DNA of 64,000 bases, taken from Gammaproteobacteria bacterium (GTDB taxonomy: Bacteria; Pseudomonadota; Gammaproteobacteria; Nevskiales; Nevskiaceae). Location of the stretch: contig JAHZLQ010000078.1 in the NCBI GenBank assembly GCA_022599775.1, positions 1 through 64,000 of the forward strand, in the 5' to 3' direction. Of the stretch, positions 58,860-64,000 are shown piece by piece (position 1 is the first letter of the stretch; each line of letters opens with the position of its first letter). The position numbers were made by a program, and so were the translations under genes. A model generated the notes under the pieces. The model had not been told where the DNA came from. It saw only the letters and a program-made list of their open reading frames with translations, and searched no databases.

Positions 58860-58935
58860 TGGTGCTCCCACGGGGACTCGAACCCCGGTTTTCGCCGTGA
58901 GAGGGCAACGTCCTAGGCCACTAGACGATGGGAGC
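58860..58935 (-). tRNA. tRNA-Glu (anticodon CTC)
   Basis: On the minus strand a 76-nt cloverleaf begins GCTCCCA. It pairs with TGGGAGC and is followed by A and an encoded CCA. The D-arm is GTCTAGTGGCCTAGGAC. The anticodon stem TTGCC / GGCGA carries the loop CTCTCAC, giving anticodon CTC. The T-arm is CGGGG TTCGAGT CCCCG. The more usual bacterial isoacceptor has TTC, so this one would be an additional species for GAG codons. Confidence 0.93.
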
Positions 58936-59033
58936 ATGACGCACGGGCTGCGGATTATGGACGAGGAACCGCGCGGGCGCAAAGCATTTCGGCCAGACCA
59001 ATTCGAGCGTCGCGAAAAGTTACCATAGGGCGT

Positions 59034-59867
59034 ATGTCATCCGATTCCATTTCTCAGCCTGGGGCCGGTACAGCACCGGACAGCTGGGTTCCCGCTCGCG
59101 TTGTATCGCACCGGCGACTCACGCCGGACCATGCGGTGCGTGATCTCAGGCACCTGGTGCTTCAAGTGGCCGACGGACCTGTTCGCTGCCGTGAAGGCCA
59201 GTTCGTGGGCCTGCAATTTCCGGCTGCGCCCGAAGCGGGCGGGGCGATGTTCTCCATCGCCAGCGCGCGCGACGGAGAAACACTCGGGCAGAACGATCTG
59301 GCGCTGCTGGTGAAGCACGCGGACGATGACACTGACGAGTCCACCCACTTGCGCGCGCAGCTGCTGTCGGCACTCAAGGCGGGCGACGAGCTTGCCTTGA
59401 GTGGACCGTACGGCGACGCTTTTTTGCCGGCCGACGGGCCGGCGCCGATGCTGATGATCGCTACCGGCACCGGTATCGCTCCGATGCGGGCCGTGGTGCA
59501 GCAACTGGTTCGCGAACCCCGGGCAGGGGAACGTCTGCTGGTGTTCGGGGCGCGTAGCCCCAACGAAGCCGCGTACGTGGATGAATTGATGCAGTTGCCC
59601 CCCGAGGCCGCGCAGCTGCGTTTTGCATGGTCGCGCCAGTCCGAACAGCTGCGCCGCTATGTCCACGATGAAATCCGCGCGGCGGCGGCGCCGATATTGC
59701 GTCTGCTGGCCGATCCGAACTTGAGTGTCTGCCTGTGCGGCGTGCCGGCGATGGAAGCCGAGGCCGAGCGGGCGCTTTCCGAGGTTTGTGAGGCGGCGCA
59801 ACTGGACTGGGCGGGCATTCGAGCACGACTGCAACAGCGCGGTGCGCTGCACGTCCAGACCTACTGA
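59034..59867 (+). CDS. FAD/NAD(P)-binding ferredoxin-reductase-like protein
   Basis: The 277-residue protein has the two-domain FNR layout. The FAD-binding barrel contains CREGQFVGLQFPAAP and the RxYS-like AMFSIAS. The NAD(P)-binding domain has LSGPYG, ATGTGIAPMRAVVQQL, VFGARSPNEAAY and the C-terminal CLCGVPAMEAEAERAL. No 2Fe-2S motif is present. It would pass electrons between NAD(P)H and a partner (ferredoxin or oxygenase) not encoded in the window. It lies just downstream of the tRNA-Glu start on the opposite strand. Confidence 0.87.
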   Translation: MSSDSISQPGAGTAPDSWVPARVVSHRRLTPDHAVRDLRHLVLQVADGPVRCREGQFVGLQFPAAPEAGGAMFSIASARDGETLGQNDLALLVKHADDDTDESTHLRAQLLSALKAGDELALSGPYGDAFLPADGPAPMLMIATGTGIAPMRAVVQQLVREPRAGERLLVFGARSPNEAAYVDELMQLPPEAAQLRFAWSRQSEQLRRYVHDEIRAAAAPILRLLADPNLSVCLCGVPAMEAEAERALSEVCEAAQLDWAGIRARLQQRGALHVQTY

Positions 59868-59882
59868 CCTCAGCATGAGCGG

Positions 59883-60809
59883 ATGCGGGAAGTGAAATCA
59901 CAAACCATGAAGACCCCGGAACTGAATAGCGATACGCCCCCAGTGTTCATCGAGCGCCGGTTTCCGACGCATGACGGAATCGAACTGGTCGCCGATATCG
60001 GCGGTGACCCGGAGGCGGTGCCGGTCGTGTTGCTGCATGGTGGCGGACAGACCCGACATTCCTGGAAGAATGCTGCTGGTGCCCTCGTTGATGCGGGTTA
60101 TCACGTGATCAACCTCGATTTGCGCGGTCACGGCGACAGCGGCTGGTCGCCGCAGGGCGTCTATACCGGTGCGGTGTTCGTTGCCGATGTGCGCACGGTT
60201 CTGGCTGCCCTGCCAAGACCGGCCATCCTCGTCGGCGCTTCACTCGGCGGCATGGTGTCGCTGGCCGCGCAGGGCGGCGCCAAGGACGATTTCGCGGTGG
60301 CGCTGGTGCTGGTGGACATCGCGCCCAAGGTAGAGCCGGCGGGCGTACAGCAGATCGTGCAGTTCATGGCGATGACGCGCGACGGCTTCGACAGTCTTGA
60401 GGCGGCGGCGGACGCGATCGCGCACTACCTGCCGCATCGGCCGAAGCCTCAGCAGCTCGACGGCTTGCGCAAGAACCTGAACCTGGGGCCGGATGGTCGC
60501 TTTCGCTGGCATTGGGATCCCGAGTTCGTGACCGGTGCGCAGCGTCCCCGTGCCGAAGACGTGCAGCAACAGCTCCAGGCGGCGGCGCGCACGCTGCGCA
60601 TTCCGACGCTGCTGGTGCGTGGCGCCAAGAGCCAGCTGGTCAGCGACGACAGCGTGGCCGATATGCGCGCCCTGGTGCCGCACGCCGAGTTCGTCGACGT
60701 GCTCGGCGCGCATCACATGGTGGCGGGCGACGAAAACGACGCCTTCAATCAGGCGGTGATCGAATTCCTGCTTCGTTGTGCGCCGCCGCACGCCGGGGCC
60801 GGACAATGA
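59883..60809 (+). CDS. alpha/beta hydrolase
   Basis: The 308-residue hydrolase has VVLLHGGGQTRHSW at the oxyanion hole and LDLRGHGDSGWSP. The nucleophile elbow is LVGASLGGMVSLAAQ, with a C-terminal HHMVAGDEND His. The acid residue in LLVRGAKSQLVSDDS is plausible. It belongs to the large epoxide hydrolase/haloperoxidase-like group and the substrate cannot be named. The start could be ATG 59883 or ATG 59907. Its stop overlaps the next gene (ATGA). Confidence 0.86.
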   Translation: MREVKSQTMKTPELNSDTPPVFIERRFPTHDGIELVADIGGDPEAVPVVLLHGGGQTRHSWKNAAGALVDAGYHVINLDLRGHGDSGWSPQGVYTGAVFVADVRTVLAALPRPAILVGASLGGMVSLAAQGGAKDDFAVALVLVDIAPKVEPAGVQQIVQFMAMTRDGFDSLEAAADAIAHYLPHRPKPQQLDGLRKNLNLGPDGRFRWHWDPEFVTGAQRPRAEDVQQQLQAAARTLRIPTLLVRGAKSQLVSDDSVADMRALVPHAEFVDVLGAHHMVAGDENDAFNQAVIEFLLRCAPPHAGAGQ

Positions 60810-61465
60810 GCCGCCTGATCCTGCTGCGTCACGGGCAGGCGTCGTTCACCGGCGAGGTCTATGACGCATTGTCGCCGCTCGGATTCGAGCAGGCCGCGCA
60901 GGTGGGGCGCTGGTGGAAGACCCATAAACCGGTACCGGACGAAGTGTGGACCGGCCCATTGCGGCGCCAGCGTGAAACCGCCGAATCCCTTGCGCAGGCC
61001 AGTTGGCCCGCGGCCCGGAACGAAGTTCGTCTCGACGAGTTCGCGGACCGAGACGCAATTCTCGATTCGCCCGAGGCCCACCGACTGCTGGCGCAGCAGC
61101 GTCTCGGCGAGGTCGCGGATCGCATCCAGGCCTACCAGAGCGCGATCGAAGCCTGGACCGCCGGACGCGTGCAACTGCCGGGCACGCCGCCGATCGAGGC
61201 GTTCCGCGCGCGTATCGCTGGTTGGCTGGAGGAGTGCCTGTCGCGTACGGGCTCGGGGCGTACCGTGCTGGCGGTGACGTCCGCAGGCGTCATCGCGACC
61301 GCGGTCGCGGCACTGCTGGAGGCGCCGAACTCGGCCATTCCGCGCGTTTTGCGGGTATTGCGCAACGCGTCGATGACCGAAATCCTGTTTTCAGGCAGCA
61401 TGCGCAGCCTGAATTCGATCAACGATGTGCAAGCGTTGTCAGAGCACCAGCTCACCTTGATGTGA
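60806..61465 (+). CDS. histidine-phosphatase (phosphoglycerate mutase-like) family protein
   Basis: The 219-residue protein starts MSRLILLRHGQAS, the RHG motif with the phosphoryl-accepting His9. TGPLRRQRETAESL follows, holding the usual pocket Arg and Glu. The second catalytic His, normally in a V(S/T)HGG motif, is replaced: the segment reads AVTSAGVIATAV. Members with this change are common and unassigned. It is translationally coupled to the alpha/beta hydrolase upstream. Confidence 0.83.
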   Translation: MSRLILLRHGQASFTGEVYDALSPLGFEQAAQVGRWWKTHKPVPDEVWTGPLRRQRETAESLAQASWPAARNEVRLDEFADRDAILDSPEAHRLLAQQRLGEVADRIQAYQSAIEAWTAGRVQLPGTPPIEAFRARIAGWLEECLSRTGSGRTVLAVTSAGVIATAVAALLEAPNSAIPRVLRVLRNASMTEILFSGSMRSLNSINDVQALSEHQLTLM

Positions 61466-61537
61466 GTGTCAATTCGGACAGGAATCAAAAACGGCGAGAA
61501 CCGGTCCGACCGAAGCTCGCGGACCAGGGACCTTTAG

Positions 61538-61578
61538 CCGGATAATCCGGGGCGCCGGAACGGGTGTGCAGGCACACC
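61538..61578. promoter_or_regulatory. two palindromes in the leader of the reductase gene
   Basis: CCGGAT-A-ATCCGG (61538-61550) contains a GATAAT -10-like hexamer. GGTGTGC-AG-GCACACC (61563-61578) follows 12 nt later. Both are perfect and lie within 75 bp of the reductase start. An operator overlapping the promoter is the simplest reading, but no -35 box is evident. Confidence 0.4.
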
Positions 61579-61611
61579 ACTACTTATATGGACCGAGGGA
61601 GATACAGATCA

Positions 61612-62865
61612 ATGTCGGATAGCAGTCCCGCAGCCAACAAACCCACCACTGTTATCGTTGGGGGGGGGCAGGCCGGTTCGGAAGCCGCCACCGCGCTGCG
61701 ACAGGCAGGTTTCGAGGGTCGAGTCATCCTGATTGGCGAGGAGCCGTACCCGCCGTATCGTCGTCCGCCGCTGTCCAAGGCGTTCCTGTCGGGTGACGCA
61801 GCTGCGGAGACGCTGCTGATCAAGCCGCTGAGTGCTTATGAGAAGGCCGGAATCGAATACATCGGCGGCATGCGCGTGGTCAATGTGGAACGTGAACTCA
61901 AGCGCGTTGAGCTTCAGGATGGCCGTGAACTCGATTACGACTTTCTGATACTCGCCACCGGCGGCTCGGCGCGAAAGCTGTCGTTCCCGGGCGCTGACAA
62001 GAGCAACGTCCACAGCCTGCGTACTGCCGACGATTCGATCGCCATTCGCGGAGAGTTTGTCGAGGGGCGCAAGCTGGTGGTGATCGGGGGCGGCTATATC
62101 GGCCTCGAAGTGGCGGCGCACGCGATCAAGAACAAGGTCGCGGTCACGGTGCTCGAAGCCGCGCCGCGGGTGCTCGCCCGTGTCACGGCGCCGGACATGT
62201 CGAGCTTCTACGAAAAGGTGCATCGTGAAGCCGGAGCCGATGTGCGCACCGGCGTGGTGGTGCAGGCCTTCGACACCGAGGGCGACAAGGTCACTGCCGT
62301 GGTACTCGACGACGGTTCGCGCGTGGAGGCCGATCTGGTGGTCGTGGGTGTCGGCATTTCCCCGGCGGTGTCGCTGGCGCTGGATGCCGGCCTGGAAGTC
62401 AGCAACGGCATCGTCACCGATGGCAACTGCCGCACAGACGACCCGAGCATCTTCGCGATCGGTGACTGCGCCAACTCGCTGAACGGCTTCCTTGAAACCC
62501 GGGTACGTATCGAATCGGTGCCCAACGCGATGGAGCAGGGGCGCATCGCCGCCGCGGTGATCGTTGGCAAGACGCCGGCGCCGCAACTGCCACCGTGGTT
62601 CTGGTCGGATCAGTACGATCTCAAGTTGCAGATGGTGGGCTTGTCGCAGGGCTATGATCACGTGGTCTTGCGTGGCAATCCGGACACGCGCTCGTTCATG
62701 GCGTTCTACCTGCGGGAAGGCCAGCTCATTGCAATCGATTCGGTCAATCGCGCCCCTGAATTCATGGCCGGCAAGAAACTCGTGGCGGAGCGCTGCAAGC
62801 CCGATCCGGCGGTGCTGGCCGACGAGTCCGTGCCACTGAAATCGCTGCTCGAAGCCGCCGGGTGA
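61612..62865 (+). CDS. putidaredoxin/rhodocoxin reductase-like FAD oxidoreductase
   Basis: The 417-residue protein has two Rossmann motifs: VIVGGGQAGSEAATALRQAGF for FAD and VVIGGGYIGLEVAAHAIKN for NAD(H). It also has PPYRRPPLSKAFL, ILATGG, and SIFAIGDCANSLN. The C-terminal reductase domain starts PPWFWSDQYDLKLQMVGLSQGYD. These are class I P450/oxygenase ferredoxin reductases. No ferredoxin or P450 gene is in the window. GGGAGA lies ten bases before the ATG at 61612. Two palindromes lie upstream. Confidence 0.92.
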   Translation: MSDSSPAANKPTTVIVGGGQAGSEAATALRQAGFEGRVILIGEEPYPPYRRPPLSKAFLSGDAAAETLLIKPLSAYEKAGIEYIGGMRVVNVERELKRVELQDGRELDYDFLILATGGSARKLSFPGADKSNVHSLRTADDSIAIRGEFVEGRKLVVIGGGYIGLEVAAHAIKNKVAVTVLEAAPRVLARVTAPDMSSFYEKVHREAGADVRTGVVVQAFDTEGDKVTAVVLDDGSRVEADLVVVGVGISPAVSLALDAGLEVSNGIVTDGNCRTDDPSIFAIGDCANSLNGFLETRVRIESVPNAMEQGRIAAAVIVGKTPAPQLPPWFWSDQYDLKLQMVGLSQGYDHVVLRGNPDTRSFMAFYLREGQLIAIDSVNRAPEFMAGKKLVAERCKPDPAVLADESVPLKSLLEAAG

Positions 62866-62919
62866 GACAGCCGTTCACGCGCGAAAAACGCGCAAGCCCG
62901 CTAGAATGGGGCGCTTCGG

Positions 62920-62948
62920 CGCTACGCCGTCTGACTGATGGCGTAGCG
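62920..62948 (+). promoter_or_regulatory. hairpin in the pcnB leader
   Basis: CGCTACGCC and GGCGTAGCG form a perfect 9-bp stem with an 11-nt loop, followed by TCTTTC. It lies between a TAGAAT -10-like box (62902-62907) and the pcnB start. It may be the terminator of the reductase gene or a leader element of pcnB. Confidence 0.5.
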
Positions 62949-62981
62949 TCTTTCGGCTTATTTGGATCAAGGGTTGCCACC

Positions 62982-64000
62982 ATCGTAGACCCCGTACGTA
63001 TTCCGCGCGCGGAACATTCGATTTCGCGTTCGCAGATTTCCAGCGCCACGCTGAAGGTTCTCTATACGCTCAAGGACGCCGGCTACGAGGCCTACATGGT
63101 CGGTGGCGGCGTGCGTGATCTGCTGGCTGGCGTGCCGCCAAAAGATTTCGACATTGCGACCGATGCCAAGCCCGAACAAATTCGCGCTCTGTTCCGCAGT
63201 TGTCGCCTGGTGGGACGTCGTTTTCTGATCGCCCACGTTCGCTTCGGTAGCGAAGTTCTCGAAGTGACCACGTTTCGTGGCCCGATCAGTGATTCCCACG
63301 AGCGCGACGACAGTGGTCGGATTCTTTCGGACAACGTCTATGGAACGCTGGAGGAAGATGCTTTTCGCCGCGACTTCACCGTCAACGGGCTCTACTACGA
63401 TATTCGCGACTTTTCGATCGTCGATTATGTCGGCGGGCTGGCGGACCTGAAGCGGCGTCAGCTGCGCCTGATCGGCGACCCCGAGCTGCGCTATCGCGAG
63501 GATCCGGTGCGCATGCTGCGCGCCGTGCGTATCGCCTCGAAGCTGGGTTTCGAGATCGAGGCCTCTGCGCGCAAGGCAATTCCGCAGCTGGCGCCGTTGC
63601 TGGGCGAGGTTCCGGCCGCGAGGTTGTTCGAGGAAGTGCTGAAAATTCTGCTGGCGATCGATGCCGCGGCGAGCTTTCGCACCCTGCGCGAACTCGGACT
63701 GTTTCGCGAAATGTTTCCGCAGAGCGAAGCCGTGCTCGCTGAATCGCCACAGCTGTTGAAGTTCGTCGAGTCGGCCTTGAGCAATACGGCCGATCGCCTT
63801 GCACGCGGTGCCACCGTGAGCCCCTCGTTTCTCTACGCTGCGCTGCTGTGGCCAGCGGTGGAGCGCCGAGCGAGCACGCTGCAGGAGAAGCAGGGCCATC
63901 CGCCGGCCGTGGCCTGGACTCAGGCGGCGGAAGAAGTGGTGGCGCGGCAGATCGCCCGGGTGGCGATACCGAAGCGTTTCAGTGTGCCGGCTCGCGAAAT
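62982..64000 (+). CDS. pcnB: poly(A) polymerase I (partial, runs off the window)
   Basis: PcnB adds 3' poly(A) tails that promote RNA decay. The frame continues past the right edge. Visible are IPRAEHSISRSQIS, GYEAYMVGGGVRDLLAGVPPKDFDIATDA (nucleotidyltransferase motif with the catalytic DxD), RRFLIAHVRFGSEVLEVTTFRG and FRRDFTVNGLYYDI. RYREDPVRMLRAVR also follows the family. No ATG, GTG or TTG lies in frame near the conserved start. ATC 62982 has AAGGG eight bases upstream, and E. coli pcnB is known to use AUU. The alternative is a GTG at 62862 inside the preceding gene, giving about 40 extra unrelated residues. Confidence 0.9.
   Translation, partial: MVDPVRIPRAEHSISRSQISSATLKVLYTLKDAGYEAYMVGGGVRDLLAGVPPKDFDIATDAKPEQIRALFRSCRLVGRRFLIAHVRFGSEVLEVTTFRGPISDSHERDDSGRILSDNVYGTLEEDAFRRDFTVNGLYYDIRDFSIVDYVGGLADLKRRQLRLIGDPELRYREDPVRMLRAVRIASKLGFEIEASARKAIPQLAPLLGEVPAARLFEEVLKILLAIDAAASFRTLRELGLFREMFPQSEAVLAESPQLLKFVESALSNTADRLARGATVSPSFLYAALLWPAVERRASTLQEKQGHPPAVAWTQAAEEVVARQIARVAIPKRFSVPARE

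Overview
The window is GC-rich, densely coded DNA from a gammaproteobacterium. The gene order smpB / rnfH-bamE-fur-recN-nadK-hrcA...grpE-dnaK-dnaJ-dapB, the RF2 programmed frameshift, an Entner-Doudoroff gene pair and sdhE-ygfX all fit that class. The mixture, together with a steroid/lipid-type catabolic block, suggests a Nevskiales/Solimonadaceae- or Xanthomonadales-like organism. That taxonomic guess rests on gene content and order only.

Layout. 1-1035: a vapBC toxin-antitoxin pair whose toxin is cut short at a possible insertion boundary. 1036-4575: edd, eda and a convergent glk (glucose to pyruvate). 4704-6011: tRNA-Pro(TGG) and folD. 6418-12019: a tripartite RND efflux operon (TolC-like protein, membrane fusion protein, RND pump). 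12137-13751: a pair of palindromic repeats, a terminator and an OmpA/TSP3 porin. 13886-17531: prfB (frameshifted), lysS, ygfZ. 17637-23467: a succinate dehydrogenase locus, sdhCDA-(DUF2939)-sdhB. It is preceded by a 64-residue DUF1674/SDHAF4-like gene and followed, after a NYN-domain gene, by the flavinylation factor sdhE and by ygfX. 23482-29309: smpB, an NSS-type transporter, rnfH, bamE, fur, recN, nadK. 29521-42662: the heat-shock genes hrcA, grpE, dnaK and dnaJ, with an 8-kb treX-treZ-treY plus DUF1214/DUF1254 insertion between hrcA and grpE. 42737-47119: dapB, kup, a GNAT acetyltransferase and a PA0069-type radical SAM protein.

47277-58684 is the accessory part. It holds a degenerate SDR, a DUF35 zinc-ribbon/OB protein with its Ltp2-like thiolase-fold partner, an alpha/beta hydrolase, a small Cys-containing unknown protein, an acyl-CoA synthetase, an atypical CaiB-type CoA-transferase, an amidohydrolase, an exported DUF1329 protein, a second SDR and an SCP2 sterol-carrier protein. 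A terminator and tRNA-Glu(CTC) follow. The content looks like uptake, CoA activation and aldol cleavage of a hydrophobic (steroid- or isoprenoid-like) acid. The acyl-CoA dehydrogenase and hydratase of such a pathway are not in the window, so the substrate is unknown. 59034-62865 carries two flavin reductases, another hydrolase and a histidine-phosphatase-fold protein. The window ends inside pcnB, which appears to start at a non-canonical codon.

The most notable points are: the complete SDH assembly set with an extra DUF2939 gene inside the operon; the trehalose operon splitting the heat-shock cluster, with candidate sigma-32 promoters restoring control of grpE and dnaK; a non-CIRCE palindrome in front of dnaK despite the presence of hrcA; and the unassigned CoA-dependent catabolic block.
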